64,000 nt of DNA from Nostoc sp. C052. Its GTDB lineage: Bacteria; Cyanobacteriota; Cyanobacteriia; Cyanobacteriales; Nostocaceae. Both the position numbers and the translations under genes were made by a program. The notes beneath the pieces were generated by a model that saw only the letters and a list, made by a program, of their open reading frames with translations, had not been told where the DNA came from and made no database searches. The stretch is from contig NZ_CP040272.1 of assembly GCF_013393905.1 (NCBI RefSeq), forward strand, positions 5,700,001-5,764,000, written 5' to 3'. Shown piece by piece: positions 9,001 through 18,418 of this stretch. Position 1 is the stretch's first letter. Each line of letters starts with the position of its first letter.

Positions 9001-11985
9001 GGCAAACATTACCTGAAACAGTGGTGAGTGACTCAGATTTCGTTCTGGCTGTAGTGCTTCTACTAACTTTTCAAAGGGTAGGTGTTGGTGGGAGTATGCT
9101 CCTAGTGTTACTTCTCGAACTTGACTAAGTAACTGCCGGAAACTTGGGTTGCCGGAAAGGTTAGTGCGTATGGCTAGGGTATTGACAAAGAACCCAATCA
9201 ACCCTTCGGTTTCAACTTGGTTGCGGCCAGCAATGGGAGAACCGATGAGAATATCTTCTTGCCCAGTGTAACGATGCAGTGTTGTCCCAAAAGCCGCCAG
9301 CAATGTCATAAATAAAGTGACACCCTCCCGACGAGAGAGTTCTTTGAGCGCTGCACTCAAAGATTGCGGTATAATCAGGGATTGCACTGCTCCCTGGTAA
9401 GTTTGGATTGGTGGCCGTGGTCGGTCAGTTGGTAATTCTAATACAGTCTTGGCACCTGCTAACTGGGTTTTCCAGTAGTTGATTTGGTCTGAGAGTATTT
9501 CACCTGATAGCCATTGGTGTTGCCAAACAGCAAAATCAGCATACTGGATGGGCAATTTTGCTAGGGGCGAAGGCTTACCGCTCAAAAAGGCTTGATAAAC
9601 GGCTGCTAACTGCTGCCAAAGAATTCCTATTGACCAGCCATCTGAGGCGATGTGGTGCATGACCAACAGAAGTATATGCTCCTGTTCATCTATTTGCAGC
9701 AAGGTAGCTCGCAGCATCAAGTCGGTTTCTAAGTTAAAGGGGCGTTGCGCCTCTTGCTTAAGGAAATATTCTACTTGCTCTTGTGTTACCTTAATTACCT
9801 TGAGTTCCACTGACTGAGGCGTGCGAATTACTTGTATAGGGCTACCATCAAGTGATGTAATAAAGTTGGTTCGCAGTGCCTCATGATGGATAGCGATCGC
9901 ATCTAGTGACTGTTGCAATACACTCGTATTTAAGTTACCCTTTAACCTCTGTGCATTGGAAACGATATATGCGCGGCTGTCGGGTTGCAACTGTTGCAAA
10001 AACCACACTCGCTGCTGGGCAAAGGATAAAGGGGCTGACTCTCGGTTGGTTATTTGGGGAATAGTCTGATTTTGCAGATTATTTTTTTGAGTCTGGTTTT
10101 GGGCAATTGCTTCAGCTAAAGTAGCGATCGTTGGATTTTCAAATAAGAGTTGCAACGGTATTTCTATTTGAAAGGCTTGGCAAACTCTAGACATCACTTG
10201 AGTAGCCAGCAGTGAATGACCTCCAAATTCAAAAAAATTGTCATAGATGCCTACTTGTTCCCGACGCAAAACTTTCGCCCAGATGTTAGCTAAGACTTCT
10301 TCTGTGGAATTCTGAGGTGGAACAAAGTTAGTTGACAGCCTAGTATCAGATGTATCTGGCGCAGGCAAGGCGCGGCGGTCTATTTTACCGTTAGGATTTA
10401 GTGGTAGAGTGTCCAAAAATACAAAGAAACTAGGCACCATATATTCAGGTAGCTGTCCTTGCAAAAAGCGGCGCAATTCTAACTGACTAGGGATTTGCTC
10501 TGGACTGGCAACAATATATGCCACAAGTTGCTTATCCCCATTCACTTCTTCTCTAGCTATAACTAGAGTCTGCGTCAGTGCCGGATGTTGACCTAATATA
10601 GTTTCAATCTCTCCTAATTCAATTCGGAAGCCACGTATTTTAACTTGGTGGTCAATGCGACCAAGAAACTCAATATTACCATCGCTCAAATAACGTGCCA
10701 AATCCCCAGTTTTGTAAAGACGTGCCCCAGGTTCAGAGCTAAAAGGGTCGAGAATGAACTTATCTATGGTTAATTCTGGACGGTTAAGATAGCCTCGCGC
10801 TAGACCAATACCGCCAATATGCAGTTCGCCTGATTCACCAACAGCTACAGGTTGCAAGTTTTCATCAAGAATGTGAATCTCTGCATTCGTAATGGGGCGA
10901 CCAATGGGAGCAATTGCATAATTAGTTCCGCGCTGGCAAGTCCAGAAAGTGGTATCAATAGAAGCTTCCGTTGGCCCATAACAATTATGCAGAACATTAT
11001 CCAAATTCAGTTGGGCGAAAAAGCGTTCTAGGAGTTCGCCAGGTAAAGCTTCACCACCACAAACAATATGTCTGAGGAATCGGCAATTCTCAATTCCCTT
11101 CTCTTCTAATAAGACGCGCAGTATAGAGGGTACTAAGGCTAGGACGGTAATTTGCTGCTCACTAATCACCTTTACAAGGTAGGCAGTGTCCTGATGTCCA
11201 CCAGGGCGAGCCATGAATAACTGCCCTCCAAAGCACAATGGCCAAAATATCTGCCACACGGAGGGGTCGAAACTAAAAGAAATAGTCAGTAAAACTTTGT
11301 CTGCTTGAGTTAATCCAAAGGTTGTTTGCTTCCAGTGGAGTTGATTGCAGATACCACGGTGAGAAATCATTACACCCTTAGGCTGTCCTGTAGAGCCAGA
11401 TGTGTAGATTACGTAGATGAGATTATCAGCCGTCGTCTCATTGACAGGATTTTCTTGACTGTTTTGGATATTCCCTTGCCAGTTTGAGTCCAGACAAACC
11501 ACTTGCGCCTGATGCGGTGGTAGATTATTGAGAAATTTTTCTTGGGTTAACAACACTGGTGTCTGCGTGTCTTCCAAGATAAAGGCTAAACGTTCTGAGG
11601 GATATGCTGGGTCTAAAGGTACATAAACGCCTCCAGCTTTGATAATACCCAGCAGACCTACGATCATCTCCAAGGAGCGCTCCACGCAAATGCCTACAAG
11701 TACTTCAGGGCCAACGCCTAAAGCACGTAAGTGGTGCGCTAGTTGATTTGCCTGTTGATTTAATTGCCGATAAGTAAGTTGTGTATTTTCACATACTACA
11801 GCAATTGCTTGGGGCGATCGCTCTACCTGCATCTCAAACATTTGGTGGATGCAGAGATCCTGACGATGAACTACTGGGGTATCATTCCATTCTTGTAGAA
11901 TTTGGGTACTGATGATGTTAGTTTTAGTTAAGGTATTTAACGGGATATTTTGCTTACAATCTGAAGTCTGGCTATTTATCTGCAT
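6058..11985 (-). CDS. Dimodular non-ribosomal peptide synthetase, A-PCP-C-A-PCP-TE
   Basis: A 1975-residue peptide synthetase that should make and release a dipeptide or an oligomer of it. Order: adenylation 1 (about 45-540; YTSGSTGQPKG near 197), carrier 1 (FGGHSLL, phosphopantetheine Ser near 590), condensation (about 655-1085; HHIASDGWS near 776), adenylation 2 (about 1115-1595; YTSGSTGKPKG near 1253), carrier 2 (LGGHSIL, Ser near 1645), type I thioesterase (about 1710-1965; GYSFGG, Ser near 1790; PGSHLDLL holds the likely His). No epimerase or methyltransferase is visible. By comparison with GrsA the pocket of A2 reads D-V-W-H-F-S-L-I-D-K, which fits serine; A1 reads D-P-W-A-V-G-C-I-D-K, which I cannot assign. 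The protein begins in a C-to-A linker (EWNDT), so a leading condensation domain may have been lost. No PPTase, transporter or tailoring gene adjoins it. Confidence 0.93.
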   Translation of the reverse strand: MQINSQTSDCKQNIPLNTLTKTNIISTQILQEWNDTPVVHRQDLCIHQMFEMQVERSPQAIAVVCENTQLTYRQLNQQANQLAHHLRALGVGPEVLVGICVERSLEMIVGLLGIIKAGGVYVPLDPAYPSERLAFILEDTQTPVLLTQEKFLNNLPPHQAQVVCLDSNWQGNIQNSQENPVNETTADNLIYVIYTSGSTGQPKGVMISHRGICNQLHWKQTTFGLTQADKVLLTISFSFDPSVWQIFWPLCFGGQLFMARPGGHQDTAYLVKVISEQQITVLALVPSILRVLLEEKGIENCRFLRHIVCGGEALPGELLERFFAQLNLDNVLHNCYGPTEASIDTTFWTCQRGTNYAIAPIGRPITNAEIHILDENLQPVAVGESGELHIGGIGLARGYLNRPELTIDKFILDPFSSEPGARLYKTGDLARYLSDGNIEFLGRIDHQVKIRGFRIELGEIETILGQHPALTQTLVIAREEVNGDKQLVAYIVASPEQIPSQLELRRFLQGQLPEYMVPSFFVFLDTLPLNPNGKIDRRALPAPDTSDTRLSTNFVPPQNSTEEVLANIWAKVLRREQVGIYDNFFEFGGHSLLATQVMSRVCQAFQIEIPLQLLFENPTIATLAEAIAQNQTQKNNLQNQTIPQITNRESAPLSFAQQRVWFLQQLQPDSRAYIVSNAQRLKGNLNTSVLQQSLDAIAIHHEALRTNFITSLDGSPIQVIRTPQSVELKVIKVTQEQVEYFLKQEAQRPFNLETDLMLRATLLQIDEQEHILLLVMHHIASDGWSIGILWQQLAAVYQAFLSGKPSPLAKLPIQYADFAVWQHQWLSGEILSDQINYWKTQLAGAKTVLELPTDRPRPPIQTYQGAVQSLIIPQSLSAALKELSRREGVTLFMTLLAAFGTTLHRYTGQEDILIGSPIAGRNQVETEGLIGFFVNTLAIRTNLSGNPSFRQLLSQVREVTLGAYSHQHLPFEKLVEALQPERNLSHSPLFQVMFAFHNTPRELWELPGLNITPLEVHSGAAKFELTLDLEETSEGIKGGIEYNTDLFDATTIARMVGHFQTLLEGIVANTEQHIANLPLLTAAERHQLLVEWNDTQTDYDLSECLHQLFAAQVEKTPDAIAVKFADKHLTYSELNSRANQLAHYLQTCGVQPNVLVAICVERSLEMVVGLLGILKAGGAYVPLDPEYPQERLAYMLGDCQPAVLLTQRDLVDRLPTSSQKVCLDSDWETISQQSNCNPNSSVQPLDIAYVIYTSGSTGKPKGAMNTHRGICNRLVWMQDAYKLTESDRVLQKTPFSFDVSVWEFFWPLLTGARLVMAKPGGQRDATYLINTIAQEEITTLHFVPSMLQIFLETKGLEGCKSLKRVFCSGEALPVDLQERFFEPMGCELHNLYGPTEAAIDVTFWQCQRESNLKSVPIGRAIANTQLYILDSHLQPVPLGAIGELYIGGIGVAKGYLNRPDLTAERFISHPFNEGEKLYKTGDLARYLHDGNIEYIGRIDHQVKIRGFRIELGEIEALLAQHPTIQQTVVIARVDHLENQRLVAYIVPHPEQTPNIDELRHFLKQQLPEYMVPSAFVLLDTLPLTPNGKIDRRALPAPDSTRLDSENTYVAPRDELELQLTKIWEQILGVQPIGVRDNFFELGGHSILAVKLFWQIEKTFSKNLPLAILFQSSTVEALAKIISQEEEIAVTNKALVNTLDKSKSSWSSLVEIQPNGSQPPFYCIHGLGGEVLCFRELALHLGSEQPFYGLQPQGLDGKQPFHTRVEDMATHYIQEIKTLQPNGPYFLGGYSFGGVVAFEMARQLQEQGEQVGILVLFDSCRLGYSWRAPFLKRVFLHLTNIVKQGPIYLWQKIVRWSYWRKQHLQNTYNRYLEGVLSLPETDKHLKSIDANIQAGNEYTFLPYVGQAILLRTEDQNRDEAIGTQYDPQFGWGELVAGGLDIHYVPGSHLDLLNEPNVQVLAEILKNCLTQAQSPKN

Positions 11986-13622
11986 TTTCTATATATCAAC
12001 TCCATCAGGAAATGGCATTTAATTTATTTAATTTATTATTTATTGTATAGTTGTGCTGATAGGAAATTCTATACTGAGTTCTTGCAAATTAACATTCTTG
12101 TATGAGATATGAGCAAATTTTAGCTATAGGAACAAAACTTAGCTAACCCTAAAAACGTTACGCTGCAAATAGTTTCACTTCCATAAACTATAAGAATTAT
12201 GAGTTGCAATACCAGATTAATAAATATGCATCTTCAAATCAAATCCGCATTTTTTATGGTAATAGATTTACGAACGTATAACAATCATCATATTTCTACT
12301 ACAATCTTAGATAATGATTAAAATCAAAAGTTTCCATTCTAACATTAGTTTACTTACAGCCAGAAAACATCACTCTGCCTACCTATATCTATTATATTTA
12401 CGCTAACAAGTATTTTTATTTCATTAGACAAGTATTTTTATTTCATTAATATTAATCATTTTAATTTAGACATAGAACTACAAAGACTCTATCCTTTTAT
12501 ACGAAAAATTGCTGACGAAAAAAATAATTATTACCAAATCTTCATTGTGTTTGTTTCTATGTAAAAATCATGTAAAGTCATGATTATAATTTTGCTGAAA
12601 CAATTAAGTAAGTAGCCAATAGGTATAATAGAGTAGACACACCAAAAAACATGAGATGGCTACTGGCACTGGGAATTAGATATCAGTATTTTTTACTTAG
12701 CACTCAGCAACAAGTCTTTTCTTGGAGCAAATCTAAAATTTAATCTAGGGACAAAAAATGTATCAAAAAAAATCGACTCTCTTTCAAGATGTAAAATACC
12801 TACAAGGCATACATGACAAGGCTGATAGATATCATATATCAGTTATTCATTAGAATTTTTTTCATTAATCTGTTAAGGTGTTGCGCCTTTAATTTGCACT
12901 AATATTTTTCCAATATGATTGTGGGGTCGGCAACATGAGCGCCCTGACAATGCAAGTTGTATACGTAACAGCTTACCAATTATCTAGATATACCCATGAA
13001 AATAACCGAAGTTCAACGATAATATTCAGTTGTGTAAATTTTTGTTACAAAAATCAAATTTTTGATGCATTCCGTTATATGTTATCCATGTAAGTTTTGT
13101 GAATCAGTAATTATGCGTAAGCAAATAAAAAAACTTCTAAGCAAAACCGAATTAGTCTAGCTAAACATGCTACAGTGATTTATGAAGAGATATAAATTGT
13201 ATCTCTTGTAAAAACATTAATCTGCAATATAAAGTCTAGCAAAGCAAGTCTAACTATTTATTACACGCCTTAAAATTCTAATATTTTTACCTGACTTGTT
13301 TTGATTACTAATTAATGAATATCAGGAATTCTATTTAACTATAAGTTAATTAAACAACAAATTTTTTCCTTGGCATCAAAGCTCAATGTTTACGGGCTAA
13401 ACCAGGCTCTAATTATCAACAAAAGTTAAGCATTCGGGTAGTAGCCACAAGAAGAAAGACCAACCCTGGAATATGCTTTTAATCAAGAAATTAAAGTTAC
13501 TCTGTCTGAAGAAAATTGTTAACAGTAAACTATAAAGAAGAGGTTTCTTTGAGAGAAAAATGTGAGATACCCCACTTGTATAGATTTCTATCAACTTTTA
13601 ACTACACTAATTGTTATTAACT
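11986..13622. other. 1.6-kb AT-rich non-coding region between NRPS and exopolysaccharide locus
   Basis: This gap lies between divergent genes and is strongly AT-rich, with stops in all frames at short intervals. The only open frame near it (13409-13594, minus) has no family features. The region must hold the NRPS promoter and the promoter of the polysaccharide locus. The one clear structure is a tandem 21-bp repeat at 12406-12448. I see no recognisable relic of a condensation domain. Confidence 0.6.
12406..12448. repeat. Two perfect 21-bp direct repeats, 22-bp period
   Basis: The 21-mer beginning ACAAGTATTTTT and ending TTTCATTA occurs at 12406-12426 and again at 12428-12448 with one base between. 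A 22-bp period is about two helical turns, so both copies face the same side of the DNA. It lies about 420 bp upstream of the NRPS start codon. Confidence 0.8.
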
Positions 13623-15062
13623 ATGAGTAATCAGAGCATTGCAACAAATAAATTGAGTGAGGTGCCTTTAGATTTACGTGCATCTGCATTTGTCACGGTA
13701 CGTAAAGGTTCATGGTGGTTGAGATTAACAACATTATTTTTGGTTGACTATACTCTTTTATCCTTAGCTTGGGTTTTAGCCGGATATCAATATTATGAGC
13801 ATTTGACTTGGTATATACCTAGTCATTATTTACCAATTTTAATAACTATTGGGATTCAAATAGGCTCACTAGCTGTCCAAGGTATTTATCGAGAAGGTCA
13901 AAAACGCTATGACTATTTGAATATTATCAAATCGCTAACTTTTGCTCATGGATTAATACTCCTTGTTTGTTTTTTGTATAAACCAGTTGTTGATATTACA
14001 CATCCAAGATTAATATTATTATCTTGGTTGCTAAGTATACTATTTATTTGTACTGGTAGATATACTGTAAATATTACTCTTGAGTATCTCCGTAAGCAGA
14101 AAAAAATAGTTCGTTCTTCTGTATTTATTATTTCTGATCCTCAAGACCATGAGCAGATTACTAGCTTTATAAAAAAGGAGAAACATTACATAATATCTGG
14201 AACTGCGAATGCTAATTCATTAGACAGATATCAACGTCAAAAAACATTGAATCAACTTAATGAATTAGGTGTAACAGAAGTTTTTATATCTTGGGATGCT
14301 TTAAAAAATAGAATGTTTTTGTGCTGGTTATTTCAAGCATCTGGCATCCAAGTACATATTTTACCGATGGAATTAAAACCAATTTATAGAAATGTAGAAT
14401 TTAACAAAATAGGAGGAATGCCTTGTCTGAGTTTAGATTGCCCAATAATTACAGGTAAAGATTTTTGGATAAAGCGTAGTTGTGACTTTGGTTTCGCGAC
14501 TTTATTTGTAATGTTATCATTTCCTATCTACATAGCTATAGCTGTAGCTATCAAACTGGACTCTCCCGGCACAGTGTTTTATAAACAAACACGTATAGGT
14601 TTACATGGTCAACAGTTTAAAGTATGGAAATTCCGAACCATGAGGTCTGATGCAGAAAAATTACAAAAAGAATTAGAAGCTTTAAATGAAACCAAAGATG
14701 GGATTATTTTTAAAATTAAAGATGATCCTCGTATTACTAGTGTTGGTAAGTTTCTCCGTCGTTACAGCTTAGACGAGTTACCACAGCTTTTTAATGTTAT
14801 TCTTGGAGAAATGAGTATAGTAGGACCTCGCCCTTTACCTACTAGAGATGTAGATAAGTTTGCTGAACATCATTTTATTCGACATGAAGTTTTACCTGGT
14901 ATTACAGGTCTTTGGCAAGTTTCAGGTCGCTCGGATATTTTAGATTTTGAACAAGTTATAAACCTTGATCTTAACTACATTGAAAATTGGTCTCTTGGAT
15001 TAGATTTTGAAATTCTACTCAAAACAGTTATGGTGGTTTTGAAAAAAGAAGGTGCCTACTAA
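13623..15062 (+). CDS. Exopolysaccharide polyprenyl-phosphate sugar-1-phosphate transferase (WcaJ/CpsE-like)
   Basis: The initiating enzyme of polysaccharide assembly: it moves a sugar-1-phosphate from a nucleotide sugar to undecaprenyl phosphate at the inner membrane. The N-terminal half has four or five membrane helices (for example residues about 25-50, 60-80, 95-120, 130-145) and a nucleotide-binding-like linker. A further helix near 285-310 leads into the C-terminal bacterial sugar transferase domain, with KFRTMRSDAE, FLRRYSLDELPQL, MSIVGPRPLP and PGITGLWQVSGRS. I chose the ATG at 13623 rather than the TTG at 13611, which only adds MLLT. Length is about 479 aa, normal for the family. It is the first gene of the locus. 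Confidence 0.92.
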   Translation: MSNQSIATNKLSEVPLDLRASAFVTVRKGSWWLRLTTLFLVDYTLLSLAWVLAGYQYYEHLTWYIPSHYLPILITIGIQIGSLAVQGIYREGQKRYDYLNIIKSLTFAHGLILLVCFLYKPVVDITHPRLILLSWLLSILFICTGRYTVNITLEYLRKQKKIVRSSVFIISDPQDHEQITSFIKKEKHYIISGTANANSLDRYQRQKTLNQLNELGVTEVFISWDALKNRMFLCWLFQASGIQVHILPMELKPIYRNVEFNKIGGMPCLSLDCPIITGKDFWIKRSCDFGFATLFVMLSFPIYIAIAVAIKLDSPGTVFYKQTRIGLHGQQFKVWKFRTMRSDAEKLQKELEALNETKDGIIFKIKDDPRITSVGKFLRRYSLDELPQLFNVILGEMSIVGPRPLPTRDVDKFAEHHFIRHEVLPGITGLWQVSGRSDILDFEQVINLDLNYIENWSLGLDFEILLKTVMVVLKKEGAY

Positions 15063-15444
15063 ACTGATAAAAAATCAATCATAGCAGACAGCAATAATTA
15101 TAGTGTTTACATATTCATATAGCTATTGCAGTTTAGCGTTAGCGTGAAGTTAAGTTTTTCACTCATTAAATTTATATTTTCCTACTTTCAGTAGTTAACT
15201 ATTTGCTTAATAGTAATCAAAGCTTTTGCATTCAACACTTAAAATATTTTTTAACTTCACAATCTTTTCTGAAGTAATGCCGCATTCAAAGTTGCAATTT
15301 ATAGAAACAAAAAAATGATTGTATGAATTGTACGCATAAAAAAAGCTAGAAATAACCTCTAAAGCTTTATCAGAAAAAGTAAGTGATTATGTTATAAGTA
15401 TTGGTAATTTAAAACTAACTAGATAGGCTAATTAATAATTAAGA
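15063..15444. other. AT-rich gap within polysaccharide locus
   Basis: 382 bp between co-oriented genes. AT-rich, with no open frame of interest and no clear hairpin. Its length allows a separate promoter for the flippase gene. Confidence 0.5.
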
Positions 15445-16878
15445 ATGGTAGAAAAGTATAAATTAATAAGCAATTCCCTTTCAATGATAGTCAATCGGTT
15501 AACACAAAGCATTACAGCCTTTGTATTAACCGCTGCTATTGCCCGTACTCTAGGAGCTGAGGCTTTAGGTCAGTATCTACTAGCATATAGTTACTATTTT
15601 ATTTTTGTGGGCATTGCTTCACAGGGTCTAAAGACATTGTTTACCAGAGAACTAGCCAATGAACCACAAAAAACATCAGTTTATTTAATTAGTGGCACCT
15701 GTTTGCAACTAATATTTACTTTTTTGAGTTATGGGGCATTGGTTATTGTAGTGTTTTTACTTCCCTATAGTTCCAAAACCTCTACAGTTTGCTACATCAT
15801 GGGATTAACCATCATTCCATTTGGACTTTCCAATGTAACGGAGGCAATTTTCCAAGCTAAAGAAAAGATGCATTTGATTGCTATTGCTACAGTCCCAGTG
15901 TATGTCCTACGCGTACTAATAATGATCTGGGCAATGCAAATGAAGTATGGAATTGAATATCTGGGAGCGATACTATTTTTTTCGGAAACATTAATTCTGA
16001 TCGTTGAATGGATTCTGATTACACGGTTCGTCAAAATACAATGGCAGATCGATAGAATTTTTATATGGAATATAATTAAAGGCGCACGAACATTTTTTGC
16101 TATTGAAGCGATATCTGTAGTCAGTAGTAGAATTCAAATATTGATTCTTTCATTGTTAGGAAATGAGTTTCTAGTAGGTCTTTTTGGCGGAATAGTACAA
16201 CTACTACAACCTTTTTTAATTATTGCCAACAGTATAACTGTAGCAATGTTTCCCAGGCTTTCAAAAGTAGTAGACCAAGGGCGGCAAAAGCAGCAGCAAA
16301 TAACTGAAAGCTTTATTGAAATCCTATTAACAATGGGATTACCCTTATTTCTTGGATTGTTATTTTTTGGCAAAGATTTACTTGTTTTTGTTTATGACTC
16401 TAGCTTTGCTCAAGGAAGTTTAGCTCTTAGCATAAGTGCTGTATCACTTCTTTTACTGCCATTCACACGCACACTCTGCTATCTACTTGTAGCCAATCAT
16501 TTTGAGATAGTCAACCTACGTGAAGTGGTGATTACAACTACATTAGGAAGCTTGATAGGTGTGGCATTAGTCTCACAATATCAGTTACTAGGTGCAGCTA
16601 TCATGGCATTACTAATGACTATTATTGCCTTCAGTCAGTATGTTTATTTCAGCTATACTCTCCTATTTCCATTAAATCTATGGCGAATAATTCGCCGTCC
16701 TGTTGTAATCGGCACTTTAATGCTATCTGTATTCTTAATTTTAAAGAAAATTAATTTAGACTTTTCATTAACTCTTATTATTTCGACCTCTTCCTATATG
16801 CTATTTGTTAGTTTCCTGAGTATTTATACTTTAGGTGGAATTGATTTTGTCTTGGAAAAATTTGTAAGAAAGGGATGA
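15445..16878 (+). CDS. Oligosaccharide flippase (Wzx-like, MOP superfamily)
   Basis: A 477-residue, almost wholly hydrophobic protein with about 12-14 predicted membrane helices. The N-terminus (NRLTQSITAFVLTAAIARTLGAEALGQYLLAYSY, residues about 13-46, given only to mark the typical opening of this family) is followed by repeated helices to the C-terminus. This layout and its position between the initiating transferase and glycosyltransferases fit a Wzx protein that flips the lipid-linked repeat unit across the inner membrane. The ATG at 15445 is the only good start. Substrate specificity cannot be read. Confidence 0.88.
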   Translation: MVEKYKLISNSLSMIVNRLTQSITAFVLTAAIARTLGAEALGQYLLAYSYYFIFVGIASQGLKTLFTRELANEPQKTSVYLISGTCLQLIFTFLSYGALVIVVFLLPYSSKTSTVCYIMGLTIIPFGLSNVTEAIFQAKEKMHLIAIATVPVYVLRVLIMIWAMQMKYGIEYLGAILFFSETLILIVEWILITRFVKIQWQIDRIFIWNIIKGARTFFAIEAISVVSSRIQILILSLLGNEFLVGLFGGIVQLLQPFLIIANSITVAMFPRLSKVVDQGRQKQQQITESFIEILLTMGLPLFLGLLFFGKDLLVFVYDSSFAQGSLALSISAVSLLLLPFTRTLCYLLVANHFEIVNLREVVITTTLGSLIGVALVSQYQLLGAAIMALLMTIIAFSQYVYFSYTLLFPLNLWRIIRRPVVIGTLMLSVFLILKKINLDFSLTLIISTSSYMLFVSFLSIYTLGGIDFVLEKFVRKG

Positions 16879-16945
16879 AACTTCAATCACTAAGCTTGCT
16901 TCCAAAATAGCAAACTTAGTTTCAAAAATTAAGATAGATAGAACA

Positions 16946-17944
16946 ATGAATAATAAATATCTCCAATCAGAAAAATCAAGAAACCAAAAATTAACAATGG
17001 TAAATGAAAGTAACCAAACAATCGTAAGCGTAGTAATTCCTACACGCAACAGACCACAAATCGTTGCTAGGGGTGTCGCAAGTGCATTAGCTCAAACGCT
17101 ACAATCAATTGAAGTGATTGTGATCGTAGACGGTCCCGATCGGGAAACAGTTAATGTACTATCTCAGATAACTGATCCAAGATTGAGAGTGATAGAACTA
17201 TCAAAAAATGTTGGACCATCAGGGGCTAGAAATACTGGGGTGAGAGAAGCTAAAGGCACTTGGATAGCCTTTTTAGATGATGATGATGAATGGCTTCCAC
17301 AAAAATTAGAGCGTCAACTTGAAGTAGCAAATAGTTCCCATTATGATTTTCCAGTTGTCGCTAGTCGTTTCATTTCCCATACTTCAACAGGTGACTTGAT
17401 TTGTCCTAGAAGGTTACCTAACCTCTCTGAACCTTTAAGTGAATATCTTTTTGCGCGTAACTCCTTTTTTAAAGGAGAGGGCTGCATACAAACATCAACT
17501 ATTTTTGTGAAGAAAGAGTTAGTGCAAAAAATTCCTCTAGAAGAAAAGTTTTACAGACATGAGGATTGGGAGTGGTTGCTTAGGGTTACTGCTATTGAGG
17601 GTGTAGGAGTAGAGTTTGTGCCTGAGCCTATGGCAATCTGGCATTCAGATATGGGAATCAAGCGTTTAAGCAACATCAACGAATGGCAATATTCCTTGGA
17701 TTGGATTCGTTCTACCCGCAATTTAGTAACACCAAAAGCTTATTCAGGCTTTATTACAACAATTATTACTCCTTCTGCCTCCTTAGTCGGTGACTGGAAA
17801 GCCTTCTTTCCTTTGTTGGGGGAATCTATACGCTGGGGCAATCCCCGACCCATTGATATATTCTTGTACTTAACTATGTGGCTGTTCCCTCAGCAACTCA
17901 GGCAGAAAATTCGCTCTGTTTTCCTCAAGAAGCCCAAAACATAG
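16946..17944 (+). CDS. Glycosyltransferase family 2
   Basis: A cytoplasmic GT-A fold glycosyltransferase (332 aa) expected to add a sugar to the lipid-linked repeat unit. The hallmark opening VSVVIPTRNRPQIV is at about residues 29-42, VGPSGARNTGV near 90-100, and the metal-binding acidic motif FLDDDDEWLP near 108-117. A second ATG at 16997 lies just before the conserved domain and could be the real start; the first 17 residues are polar and not diagnostic. It follows the flippase by 67 bp in the same direction. Donor and acceptor are unknown. Confidence 0.9.
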   Translation: MNNKYLQSEKSRNQKLTMVNESNQTIVSVVIPTRNRPQIVARGVASALAQTLQSIEVIVIVDGPDRETVNVLSQITDPRLRVIELSKNVGPSGARNTGVREAKGTWIAFLDDDDEWLPQKLERQLEVANSSHYDFPVVASRFISHTSTGDLICPRRLPNLSEPLSEYLFARNSFFKGEGCIQTSTIFVKKELVQKIPLEEKFYRHEDWEWLLRVTAIEGVGVEFVPEPMAIWHSDMGIKRLSNINEWQYSLDWIRSTRNLVTPKAYSGFITTIITPSASLVGDWKAFFPLLGESIRWGNPRPIDIFLYLTMWLFPQQLRQKIRSVFLKKPKT

Positions 17945-18418
17945 GAGACTGTTTATAAAAAGAAGTCAGAAGATAAGAATAATGACACAAAACCTTAACC
18001 TTAAAGCGTGGATTTAAAGTCTTCCAAAAAAATAATTCTAGAGATGAGTATAGCGCCATATACAAAGCCTCTTTGCTTAAATTTCCAGTTTTTAAGTGTA
18101 CATTATCTCTACCTTCGATCTTCATAAAGAATAAATATCAATCTTAAAAATACAGCGAACTCGTAAAAAGTGAATGCCTTGGATGAGTTAGTTGGCTATA
18201 AACAAAGATGGGTATTAGTTCCACTTGGTTATGTCCGAGTTATAGCTGATGCTATAATTTATTTATTAAGTGATAATGTGCAATACAAAGATGCAACTTA
18301 CGGTATTAGCCCTCTGTCAGCAAGATTTGAGTTGCTGAAATATTGCCGTTCAGACAGGTAATATTTCTCACGAAGATATAAATAGGTAAAATAAATGTTT
18401 TAGTCAATTTATGAAAGT
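17945..18418. other. AT-rich gap with a possible gene relic
   Basis: 474 bp between the GT2 and polymerase genes. It contains a short open frame (18170-18361) with weak similarity to the end of a short-chain dehydrogenase, listed separately. The rest shows only short, broken frames. Confidence 0.5.
18170..18361 (+). pseudogene. Possible relic of a short-chain dehydrogenase C-terminus
   Basis: A 63-codon frame that begins only at a GTG and has no clear ribosome site. Residues about 17-42 read VPLGYVRVIADAIIYLLSD, close to the pattern in which SDR enzymes end (VPLGR..., A-A-FLASD, then a GATY-like segment; here KDATYG). No Rossmann N-terminus or Tyr-Lys catalytic pair is present upstream in any frame. 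I read it as a decayed fragment. It could be a chance match. Confidence 0.3.

Noticed and set aside
13409..13594. 61-codon minus-strand frame just before the polysaccharide locus
   Set aside because: AT-rich, Phe/Leu-rich by composition, no ribosome site and no family motif; it lies where the promoter of the next gene is expected.
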